Origin: JAFDZV01 sp966128725
GTDB taxonomy: Bacteria > Bacteroidota > Ignavibacteria > OLB7
NCBI GenBank assembly: GCA_966128725.1
Contig: CBHYLN010000038.1
Coordinates: forward strand, 1 to 39,217
Direction of reading: 5' to 3'
DNA: 39,217 nucleotides
Shown here piece by piece: positions 23,061 through 30,655 of the stretch. The notes under the pieces were generated by a model. That model made no database searches, was not told the DNA's origin, and worked only from the letters and a program-made list of their open reading frames with translations. The translations under genes and the position numbers were made by a program. Each line of letters begins with the position of its first letter. The stretch's first letter is position 1.

Positions 23061-23573
23061 ATGGAAACCGACGGACGCCCCGTGCACGTGTCTCAGGTTG
23101 TTATGACCGAGCTCGTGCTCCCCAACGACACCAATCAGCTTGGCAATCTTCTTGGCGGCAGGTTGATGCACTGGATCGACATCGCTGCCGCGCTTGCGGC
23201 AATGCGCCACTCCAACCGGGTGTGCGTTACGGCTTCGGTGGACGGCATGAGCTTCCACGCCCCGATCCGGCTTGGCAACATTGTTATTCTGAAGGCATCG
23301 GTGAACCGCGTGTTCCGTACGTCGCTTGAGGTTGGTGTGCGTGTGGAGATGGAGGATCCGATCAACGGAACGTGTGTGCATGCCAACACGGCATACCTTA
23401 CATTCGTTGGAATCGATGGCCATGGCAAGCCGCTTCCGATTGTGCCCGTTGCACCGGAAACGGCCGACGAGCATCGCCGGTACGAGGCCGCCGCGCTGCG
23501 CCGCACGGCACGCCTGGAAAGCCGGAAGCAGATCGACGCATTGCATAACGGCACTCCGAATCCGGCACTGTGA
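23061..23573 (+). CDS. Hotdog-fold acyl-CoA thioesterase
   Basis: A 170-residue cytoplasmic acyl-CoA hydrolase of the YciA/BACH type, expected to release CoA from fatty acyl-CoA. The first half has the classic MTELVLPNDTNQLGNLLGGR followed by LMHWIDIAAALAAMRHSN; N22 and D23 are in the conserved catalytic loop. SVDGMSFHAPIRLGNIVILK and FRTSLEVGVRVEMEDP are the dimer strands. A basic C-terminal tail with RRYEAAALRRTARLESRK is longer than in minimal members. It starts 20 bases after bamD, and the metalloprotease follows after 64 bases, so it is likely operonic. Confidence 0.93.
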   Translation: METDGRPVHVSQVVMTELVLPNDTNQLGNLLGGRLMHWIDIAAALAAMRHSNRVCVTASVDGMSFHAPIRLGNIVILKASVNRVFRTSLEVGVRVEMEDPINGTCVHANTAYLTFVGIDGHGKPLPIVPVAPETADEHRRYEAAALRRTARLESRKQIDALHNGTPNPAL

Positions 23574-23637
23574 TTACCCGGCCGAACGGCAATCCCTGCG
23601 CGCCGCCGGCAGAACTCAATCAACCGCAAGCCCCTTG

Positions 23638-25296
23638 ATGCGCATACGCTTCATATCGTTGTCGCTGGTGTTTCTTGCCATTGTCGCTGGCAACGCAAAC
23701 GCGCAGTTCGGCCATCAGCACGATGACTCGCTGGATGGCCATGCTCATGCGATGTGCGGCACGTCGTTGTGGATCCGTGCACAGGACGGCAAACATCCGG
23801 AACTGCAGGGATTGCTTGCCAGCCTGTGCGATTCGCGCGTGCTGAAGCAGGCAAACACGGTGAGCCCGGGCGGGCACTTCCGCATCCACTACGATCGCAC
23901 GGGCGCCGACGCGGTGGCCGCCAAGGACAGCAACGCGAACAACGTGCCGGACTACATCGATTCGGTTGCGTACTACCTTGAGTACGCCTGGACGGTGGAG
24001 ATCGACCAGTACGGATTCCTTGCCCCTCCGCCGGATAACCGCGGCCCCGGCCCGGAGACCGATGTCTATATCTGCAATCTCCCATCCAACATCTACGGGC
24101 TTACCGTTCCCGAGGCCGACAACCCGACCGGCACGAACACGTTGAACGGGTTCATGACGCTCGATAATGATTACGCGGGTTATCCCACGCCCGGCATTCA
24201 GGGGCTGGCGGTTACCTCGGCGCACGAGTTCAATCACCTGGTGCAGTTCAGCCGATATCGCTACGATCGCACGCAGACCAGCCTGTACGAGATGACGTCG
24301 GTGTGGTTTGAACGCCAGGTACACCCGGACATCCCGGACTATCTGCAGTACGTGCGCGACTTCCTGGGCGCGCCGCAGAACTATTCGCCTGCGACGCACA
24401 AAACCGCCGAGGACGTAACCGGCTACTGCCACGTGATCTATTTCGATTATCTGGCGAAGCGCTTCGGGCGCGATATCGTGCGATCGATCTGGGAGAAATT
24501 CGCCGATCAACCGAATTGCTTCACGGCGATGGATCTGGCGCTGCGCGACAACCGATGGAATCTGGAATCCAGCTACTGCGAGTTCGCGCTGTGGTGCTAC
24601 TACACCGGGGCCCGCGCTCAGGATACCACGTATCTGCCGGAGGCCCGGTTCTATCCAACGATGCGGGTGGCCACGCAGCGTACGCTTGATTCGGCCGACG
24701 CGGTTATCGGTATGTCGCTGTACCCGCTGTCGTTCGGCATCTTCCGGGTGCTGCTGCCGCAGGCCAGCGGCTCGGCGCGCGACACGGTGGATTTCCTGGT
24801 TACCGATGCCCGCACCGATTTCGGAATCGGTGGGCCTGGATTGGCCAAGAATAATTGCACGCTGGACCTGTCGAAATCCGAACGCGACGGATACACGGCG
24901 TTGGAGTATTCCAATGGCAAGCTCTACTTCCGCCTGACGTCTCCAACATCGCAGTTCTGCGTAACCCCATTGCTGGGCGGGCAGCAGACGGCGGTGCCCA
25001 GCGCGCGCATTTCGCCGCAGCCCTATCTGTGCGACGGCGGCTCGCAGATGCTGTTCGGCATCAACCTTGCCAAGGAGCAGGTGACGCACGCAACCCTGTG
25101 GATCTATTCCAGCTCCGCGGGCCGTGTGGTTGAGCTTGAACGCCGCGAGCTGGATGTGCTGAACAACCAGCTTGGCGTTGCCTGGGACGGCCGCGACCGC
25201 AACGGCAATCTGGTACCATCGGGCGTGTATCTGTACGAGCTCTCGATCAACCAGGCCGCTCCGCTTGTTGGGAAGTTCGTGGTGGTGCGCAAGTGA
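23638..25296 (+). CDS. MXAN_6640-type secreted zinc metalloprotease with FlgD-like C-terminus
   Basis: A 552-residue exported protease. Signal peptide: MRIRFISLSLVFLAIVAGNA then NAQ. The family stretch HFRIHYDRTGADAVAAKDSN, VPDYIDSVAYYLEYAW and the catalytic HEFNH (196-200) in TSAHEFNHLVQFSRYRYD are present; Y-E-M-T-S-V-W-FE follows. The last 70 residues form a FlgD-like/T9SS-type immunoglobulin repeat (ATLWIYSSSAGRVVEL ... WDGRDRNGNLVPSGVYLYEL), typical of secreted proteins in this group. The ATG at 23638 gives the signal peptide; the upstream open frame overlaps the thioesterase and is not used. The stop overlaps the next gene's GTG by four bases, which implies translational coupling. Confidence 0.9.
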   Translation: MRIRFISLSLVFLAIVAGNANAQFGHQHDDSLDGHAHAMCGTSLWIRAQDGKHPELQGLLASLCDSRVLKQANTVSPGGHFRIHYDRTGADAVAAKDSNANNVPDYIDSVAYYLEYAWTVEIDQYGFLAPPPDNRGPGPETDVYICNLPSNIYGLTVPEADNPTGTNTLNGFMTLDNDYAGYPTPGIQGLAVTSAHEFNHLVQFSRYRYDRTQTSLYEMTSVWFERQVHPDIPDYLQYVRDFLGAPQNYSPATHKTAEDVTGYCHVIYFDYLAKRFGRDIVRSIWEKFADQPNCFTAMDLALRDNRWNLESSYCEFALWCYYTGARAQDTTYLPEARFYPTMRVATQRTLDSADAVIGMSLYPLSFGIFRVLLPQASGSARDTVDFLVTDARTDFGIGGPGLAKNNCTLDLSKSERDGYTALEYSNGKLYFRLTSPTSQFCVTPLLGGQQTAVPSARISPQPYLCDGGSQMLFGINLAKEQVTHATLWIYSSSAGRVVELERRELDVLNNQLGVAWDGRDRNGNLVPSGVYLYELSINQAAPLVGKFVVVRK

Positions 25297-25979
25297 CACA
25301 GGGCGATGGTGTATCGGCCGCCGAAGCAGGCGCCGGCGGCAACACGGGCGCCGCGCCGTGTGCACTGGTTGTGCGCGGCCTGGTGAAGCGGTTCGGGGTA
25401 CGCACCATCATCGCCGATTTCGAGCTGCATGCCGGGGCCGGCGACGTGGTTGGCATCACGGGGCGCAACGGCTCGGGCAAGTCCACCGTGCTGAAGCTGG
25501 TCGCCAACGTGATGGAGCGCACCGCCGGCACCGTGGAACACCTGGTAAACGGGGCCGCGCTTTCGGCCGCCGATCTGGTTGCCCGGATGGGGTTTGTTGC
25601 GCCCTACCTTCAACTGTACACGGAGTTCACCGCCTGGGAGCACGTGGAGCTGCTTCAGAGCATGCGCGGCCTGCCGATGGATGCCAAACGCGCAAGCGAA
25701 CTGTTCCAGCGTTTCGACCTTGCGCACAGGCGCAACGAACGGATCGCCACATACAGTTCCGGCATGATGCAGCGCGTGAAGTACATCTGCGCGCTCATCC
25801 ATCGCCCGCGATTTCTTCTGATCGACGAACCCACCACGAACCTGGATGCCGGCGGCATCGCCGCACTGTACGAGCTTCTGAGCCACGATCGCGACCAGCG
25901 CGTTACGCTGATTGCCACCAACGACGAATCCGACCTTCGACACTGCACGCGCGCGTTATCGGTTGAACGCCAGGGCTGA
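25293..25979 (+). CDS. ABC transporter ATP-binding protein
   Basis: A 228-residue ATPase of an exporter-type ABC transporter. Walker A GRNGSGKST (57-65), signature YSSGMMQRVK, Walker B FLLIDEP with NLD, and a switch-like LIATNDES are all present. The CcmA (heme exporter) group and lipid or antibiotic exporters are similar. The start GTG at 25293 lies in the GTGA overlap with the protease stop. The 20-residue extension ahead of the domain is alanine/glycine rich. No permease gene follows: the next gene is a von Willebrand lipoprotein 99 bases on, so the membrane partner must lie elsewhere. Confidence 0.9.
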   Translation: MTQGDGVSAAEAGAGGNTGAAPCALVVRGLVKRFGVRTIIADFELHAGAGDVVGITGRNGSGKSTVLKLVANVMERTAGTVEHLVNGAALSAADLVARMGFVAPYLQLYTEFTAWEHVELLQSMRGLPMDAKRASELFQRFDLAHRRNERIATYSSGMMQRVKYICALIHRPRFLLIDEPTTNLDAGGIAALYELLSHDRDQRVTLIATNDESDLRHCTRALSVERQG

Positions 25980-26078
25980 CCACCGCTGCAAAATCTTCCT
26001 CCCGCTGTTACGTTGGCGAACACATGTGTCTAGCGGTTGAACTCCGGATGCATCAACCCCGTTCAACCCGAGGCAACC

Positions 26079-27305
26079 ATGAAGAGTAATGCTGCCACCG
26101 TGCGACACCTGTTTCTGTTGACCATGATCGTGGTATCCGCCACCGTTGGCGTGGGCTGCGACGCAACATCACCAACCGGCGCTTCGCCGGGCGGGCGCGA
26201 TCACATCGGCACGGGCATCATGTCCGATGCCGACGCGGGCGGTGACGCCTCCAGCAGTGGAGGCCGCGGCGACACTACATTGCCCAAGCCTGGCCAGTTG
26301 ACCGCCGGGCGCTGGAGCGATCTGGAGAACTGGACGTTCTGGATGGACCTTCTGGGCACAAGCCAATGGTCCGATGCGGTCACCCACTGGGGCCTGAACG
26401 CGCGCTCGGTGATCGTCGCCAACATCCGCAATGGCGGCCGCGCCGTTACCGACGCCGAGGTAACGCTGCTGGATGGCGGCGGCAACAAACTCTGGGGCGC
26501 ACGCAGCGATAACCACGGCACTGCCTATCTATTCCCCTCGATACTGCAACAGTCGGCCGGGCCGTACACGATAACGGCCGCGTACGACGGCGCCAGCACA
26601 TCCGTGCAGACGCAGGCAACGGCATCCCGCACGGATTGCTGGCTAACGCTTCAACCGCGCCGGGGCAGCACCGATGTGGACATCATGTTCATGGTGGACG
26701 CAACCGGTTCGATGGGCGATGAGATGAGCTACATCCAATCGGAACTGCGCGATGTGATACAGCGTGTTCGCGACATGAACTCGGAGGACCTGCGGTTCCG
26801 CCTGAGCTGCAACGTATACCGCGACGAGGGCGACGACTACGTTGTGCGCGCCTTCCCCTTTACAACGGATATCAACGAGGCTACCGCCCGCCTGGCCGAG
26901 CAGGAAGCCAACGGTGGCGGCGACTACGAGGAAGCGGTTGAATCGGCGCTGGACAATGCGGTCAACCAGCATCAGTGGTCGACCTCGGCGCGCGCGCGCA
27001 TCCTGTTCCTGGTGCTCGACGCCCCACCGCATTACACACCCGATCGCCTTGCGGTAATCCACGCGGCAACCAAGGCCGCAGCCGGCAAGGGAATCCGGAT
27101 TGTCCCGATCGCCGCCAGCGGCATCGACAAGAACACCGAGTTCCTTCTGCGCCTTACCGCAATCGCCACCGGAGGCGCGTACGTGTTCCTGACCAACGAC
27201 AGCGGCATCGGCGACAGCCACATCGCGCCAACGGTTGGCCCGTACGCGGTTCACCATCTGAACGATCTGCTGGTGTCGGTGATCAACGGCTACGTTGGCG
27301 GCTGA
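26079..27305 (+). CDS. von Willebrand factor A lipoprotein, first tandem copy
   Basis: A 408-residue lipoprotein (signal peptide, lipobox VGVGC). A low-complexity linker rich in Gly, Ser and Asp follows (to about residue 75), then PGQLTAGRWSDLENWTFWMD, a beta-sandwich-like segment (about 110-190) resembling carboxypeptidase-regulatory or CNA_B-type folds, and a VWA domain from about 200 with MIDAS D207-A-T-G-S211 (MFMVDATGSMGDEM). RARILFLVLDAPPHYTPDRL and PIAASGIDKNTEFLLR are the conserved VWA core. The metal site looks intact, so ligand or partner binding at the surface is likely. ATG at 26079 has GAGG five bases upstream. It is about 55% identical by eye to the next gene. Confidence 0.92.
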   Translation: MKSNAATVRHLFLLTMIVVSATVGVGCDATSPTGASPGGRDHIGTGIMSDADAGGDASSSGGRGDTTLPKPGQLTAGRWSDLENWTFWMDLLGTSQWSDAVTHWGLNARSVIVANIRNGGRAVTDAEVTLLDGGGNKLWGARSDNHGTAYLFPSILQQSAGPYTITAAYDGASTSVQTQATASRTDCWLTLQPRRGSTDVDIMFMVDATGSMGDEMSYIQSELRDVIQRVRDMNSEDLRFRLSCNVYRDEGDDYVVRAFPFTTDINEATARLAEQEANGGGDYEEAVESALDNAVNQHQWSTSARARILFLVLDAPPHYTPDRLAVIHAATKAAAGKGIRIVPIAASGIDKNTEFLLRLTAIATGGAYVFLTNDSGIGDSHIAPTVGPYAVHHLNDLLVSVINGYVGG

Positions 27306-27402
27306 GAGGGCAACGCCGTGAACGAAGCGCCACGCCCCGTTGGGCGCCGGTGGTCGCACGCGTTCACATGGCGGTACATTCACATGGTTTGCAAACCTGG
27401 AA

Positions 27403-27434
27403 CGGGGCACATGCGCACACGCGGATGTGCCCCG
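27403..27434 (+). terminator. Terminator between the two von Willebrand genes
   Basis: A perfect 10-bp stem CGGGGCACAT/ATGTGCCCCG (27403-27412 with 27425-27434) with a 12-base loop lies 98 bases after the first VWA stop. It suggests separate transcription of the two paralogs. Confidence 0.6.
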
Positions 27435-27527
27435 CCCTGTTACATCGCCCGGAACACCACGTCCTTCCGCTGTTGACGCCGGCCCCCTGCCCTGCAGGCG
27501 AATACCTACACTGACATGCGGAGCACG

Positions 27528-28961
27528 ATGAACATGCGAACAACTCGTCCGGATACACCACGTACCGCCCTGATAATATGCGCCCTGCTTGCCGCGCTGG
27601 GCATCGCGTTTGGCGCGTGCCGAACGGGCAGCACAACCGAAACACGCGAGGCCCGCGACGGCAGCGAATCGTCCGACGCACTATCGGTTTCGGATGACGA
27701 ACGGACCGCTGCACGAGAACCACATCCACCGCCACCACCCCCGCCGCCATTGGGTACGGTGGAATCGTCGGCAACCCTCATGTCCGGTTCGGTAGCACTC
27801 TCCTCGCGGCATGCGGCCACGCCAGCCACGATTGCCGCCGCCGATGGCGACCGTGCAGCGGTGGATGGCCCTGTGGAACATGTGGAGGGCACGGAGACCG
27901 AGGCCGACAAGGCGGGCAAGATCGCCCAACAAACCACGCCCTCGCCCGGCCAGCTTACCGCCGGCGAGTGGCGCGACCTTTCCGATTGGGACTATTGGAC
28001 CGGCGTGCTCGCCGACAGTTCCTGGCGAACGATGCCCGCGCATTGGGGATTCAACCCCGCGCATCGCGTGGTGGTGCGCGTGAACGCCGAAGGCCGGCCG
28101 TTCATGGATGCGGCGGTAACCCTGGCAACACGCTCCGGGAAGGTGCTGTGGCGTGGCCGTACTGATAACGCCGGCGTGGCCTATGCCTTCCCGTCGGTGT
28201 TCGAGGAGCAGCCCGGCCCCTATCTGATCACCGCCAGCGACGGCGAGCGCACGGCGCAGGCAATGGTTGATGCGGTGGCGCCGTCGGACGAACTGAAGCT
28301 CTCACTGCCCACACGCCGCGCTGCAAACGGGATCGATCTGATGTTCATGGTGGACGCAACCGGTTCGATGGGCGACGAGATGCAGTATCTGAAGTCCGAA
28401 CTGGAGAACGTGATCACGCGTGTGCAGGATATGGACCGCGAGCAGGCCGACGTCCGGCTGAGCTGCAATGTATACCGCGACGAGGGCGACGAGTATCTGG
28501 TGCGCGCGTTCCCGTTCACGCAGAATATCGGCGAGGCGGTGGATCAGCTTCGCCAACAGGAAGCCGGCGGCGGCGGCGACTTCGAGGAAGCCGTGGAGGT
28601 TGCGCTGAACAACGCGATCAACGAACACGACTGGCGACCAAGGGCACGGGCGCGCATCCTGTTCCTTGTGCTGGATGCCCCACCACATCACACACCCGAA
28701 CGGCTGCAGCGCCTGCAGGAGCTGGCCCGTACCGCCGCCGAGCGGGGCATCCGCATCGTGCCGGTAGCCGCCAGCGGCGTGGACAAGGAAACCGAATTCC
28801 TGCTCCGCTTCCTTGCGGTAACCACCGGAGGCACGTATACGTTCATCACCGATCACAGCGGGATTGGCGGAAGCCACATCCGCCCCACGATCGGCAAGTA
28901 CAACATTGAGCTGCTCAACAACCTGCTGGTGCGTGTGATCAGCGCCTATGCGGCATCGTAG
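27528..28961 (+). CDS. von Willebrand factor A lipoprotein, second tandem copy
   Basis: A 477-residue lipoprotein with the same plan as its upstream neighbour but a longer linker. Signal peptide ends LGIAFGAC; a disordered stretch with a proline run (about residues 65-75) and many Ala/Asp/Glu follows to about 140. Then PGQLTAGEWRDLSDWDYWTG, a beta-sandwich segment, and a VWA domain with MIDAS D276-A-T-G-S280. LRQQEAGGGGDFEEAVEVAL and IVPVAASGVDKETEFLLRFL match the first copy. The start at 27528 lies four bases after GGAG; ATGs at 27516 and 27534 are alternatives. Confidence 0.92.
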   Translation: MNMRTTRPDTPRTALIICALLAALGIAFGACRTGSTTETREARDGSESSDALSVSDDERTAAREPHPPPPPPPPLGTVESSATLMSGSVALSSRHAATPATIAAADGDRAAVDGPVEHVEGTETEADKAGKIAQQTTPSPGQLTAGEWRDLSDWDYWTGVLADSSWRTMPAHWGFNPAHRVVVRVNAEGRPFMDAAVTLATRSGKVLWRGRTDNAGVAYAFPSVFEEQPGPYLITASDGERTAQAMVDAVAPSDELKLSLPTRRAANGIDLMFMVDATGSMGDEMQYLKSELENVITRVQDMDREQADVRLSCNVYRDEGDEYLVRAFPFTQNIGEAVDQLRQQEAGGGGDFEEAVEVALNNAINEHDWRPRARARILFLVLDAPPHHTPERLQRLQELARTAAERGIRIVPVAASGVDKETEFLLRFLAVTTGGTYTFITDHSGIGGSHIRPTIGKYNIELLNNLLVRVISAYAAS

Positions 28962-29901
28962 ACGCTGATCTCGACGTTGCCCGTCAGGGCGCACAGGCAA
29001 GGGCGCTGGACCAAAGCATTGTGGAGATGGCATGGGATGTTTGCGGTGTCGCCTGGAACATCTCTGCTACAGACAGGTGCCTCCTACGGAGGCCACGCTC
29101 CAGTCTCCCTAACAACCGAGGACGGGGCGAGCCGTGCCGCGCAACACACGGTACGCTCCGATGGAGCTTGGCACCGCAAATGGGCGCGTGAGGCTACAGA
29201 CAGGTGCCTCCTGACGGAGGCCGATCCATAGGCCCCCAGCGGGGGCACCGGTTTGTAGCAGAGCGTGCACGTTCCCACCTAATAACTCCGTAGGAGTGAA
29301 CCGTTCAGGCGAAGGTCGGTACGGCGCTATGCAGAACGGTACGCTCCGATGGAGCTTGGCACCGCAAATGGGCGCGTGAGGCTACAGACAGGGGCCTCCT
29401 ACGGAGGCCGCGCTCCAGTCTCCCTAACAACCGAGGACGGGACGACAACCGCCGATTCTGGAACCGGCATCTGTCCATCCTCGACATTCCGCAAGCCCCG
29501 TTCAGGGGCGAGCCGTCTGTAGGAATCAGGGCACGTACCGACCTACAAGCCCCGTCCAGGGGCGAGCCGTGCCGCGCAACACACGGTACGCTCCGATGGA
29601 GCTTCAATCCGCCTGCGCACCATCTCTGCTACAGACAGGGACCTCCTACGGAGGCCGATCCATGCGATATCGAACCTGTCGGCCTGTTGAAAATTCGTTG
29701 GAACGTTGCAGTGGGCGGACGTGCGGGCCAACGCCGCGGATGACGCTGCCCGGCAGCCCGCCATCGCGGCTGGAGCACAAATAACAAACCCCGCGGGAAC
29801 GGCCCGGAGCGAGAGGAGCTCTCTCCAGAGGCCGATTTCCGCGGGGTTCTGTTTTTCAGGATTGATGCGGGCCGGCGCCGGCTCTGCGCTTGCCAGGCCG
29901 A
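28962..29901. repeat. Field of short palindromic repeats
   Basis: About 940 bases with no gene. Unit A (about 28 bp, CTACAGACAGGxGCCTCCTACGG... with palindromic core GCCTCC-TAC-GGAGGC) occurs at 29067-29094, 29194-29222, 29382-29409 and 29629-29656. Unit B (with GCTCC-GAT-GGAGC and GGTACGCTCCGATGGAGCTT) occurs at about 29151-29170, 29338-29358 and 29584-29604. Unit C (CTCCAGTCTCCCTAACAACC) occurs twice, at 29098-29117 and 29412-29431. Other palindromes are ACTCCGTAGGAGT, GCCCCCAGCGGGGGC and GCCCCGTTCAGGGGC. Spacing is irregular. They resemble REP-like elements and probably recur in the genome. Confidence 0.8.
29787..29848 (-). terminator. Long two-part hairpin past the methyltransferase gene
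   Basis: An outer stem (29787-29799 with 29837-29848) encloses an inner GGCC ... GGCC and GAGAG-GAGCT-CTCTC stem. On the minus strand TTTGTTATTTG follows. It lies 54 bases past the stop codon at 29902 and is bidirectional in appearance. Confidence 0.7.
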
Positions 29902-30564
29902 TCAGCGCGACGCCCAATCGCGCAACTGCGCCTCCACCTCGGCATCGCTGAGCACGCTGCGCTCGTACAGGCCCGCGGCGGTGCGCTGGCGCATCGCCTC
30001 GTACAACGTCACCGCGCACGCCACGGAAATGTTCAGGCTTTGGATAAGCCCCACCATCGGGATCAGAAGATTTCCGTCGGCCAGTTCCGATGCCTCGCGG
30101 GATATGCCCAGCTTCTCGTTGCCGAACACCAGCGCCACCGGGCCAAGCAGATCGTGCTCGTATAAGGATCGCGCTCGCTCCGATAGATCCGTGGAGTAGA
30201 TCCTGCAGCCCAGCGTGCGCAGATGCGCGTAGCACTCCTCGATGCCGGCGTGCGGCAGCATCGTTGCCCATTTCCAGGCGCTGGCCGAGCTGGCCCGCCC
30301 GATCTTCGGGAACTTCTCGTACGTGTACACCAGATGCACGGTGCCCACGCCCACGGCATCACACGTGCGCAACACGGCCGATACGTTGTGCGGATCGTGC
30401 ACGTTCTCCAGCACCAGATGCAGATCCGGCTGCTTCCGTTGTATGGCGCCTCGCAAGCGCGCAATGCGGCGTTCGGTGGTGCTGTACTCCGGGTCGATCT
30501 GAAGCTGATCCAGCGGTACCACGTTGGTCCCTTCAAACGATCGGTTCTTTCCGATACGACTCAT
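29902..30564 (-). CDS. TrmH/SpoU-type RNA 2'-O-methyltransferase
   Basis: A 220-residue SPOUT-class methyltransferase. Motif 1 DPHNVSAVLRTCDAVGVGTV has the catalytic arginine; motif 2 PVALVFGNEKLGIS and motif 3 IPMVGLIQSLNISVACAVTL make the knotted SAM site. The N-terminal RRIARLRGAIQRKQPDLHLV resembles TrmH, which methylates G18 of tRNA, so tRNA guanosine-18 is the likeliest target. A related rRNA enzyme cannot be excluded. The ATG at 30564 (MSRIGKN) is preferred, with GAGGGG about 12 bases upstream; the longer frame lacks homology. It follows rel on the same strand. Confidence 0.88.
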   Translation of the reverse strand: MSRIGKNRSFEGTNVVPLDQLQIDPEYSTTERRIARLRGAIQRKQPDLHLVLENVHDPHNVSAVLRTCDAVGVGTVHLVYTYEKFPKIGRASSASAWKWATMLPHAGIEECYAHLRTLGCRIYSTDLSERARSLYEHDLLGPVALVFGNEKLGISREASELADGNLLIPMVGLIQSLNISVACAVTLYEAMRQRTAAGLYERSVLSDAEVEAQLRDWASR

Positions 30565-30655
30565 CGGCGTGCAAGGCCCCTCACTCTTGTTCAACAAAAT
30601 CGGCGCGCGGGAAAGCCCATGTGGCGGCCTCATGCGCGCGCGTGTGCCGCGAGCA

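Noticed and set aside
23620..25365. 581-residue minus-strand open frame
   Set aside because: Antisense to the secreted metalloprotease, which has a signal peptide, HEFNH and a FlgD-like end.
29067..29656. CRISPR array
   Set aside because: Repeats are of several kinds, in irregular order and spacing, with palindromic cores and partial copies; no cas genes are nearby.
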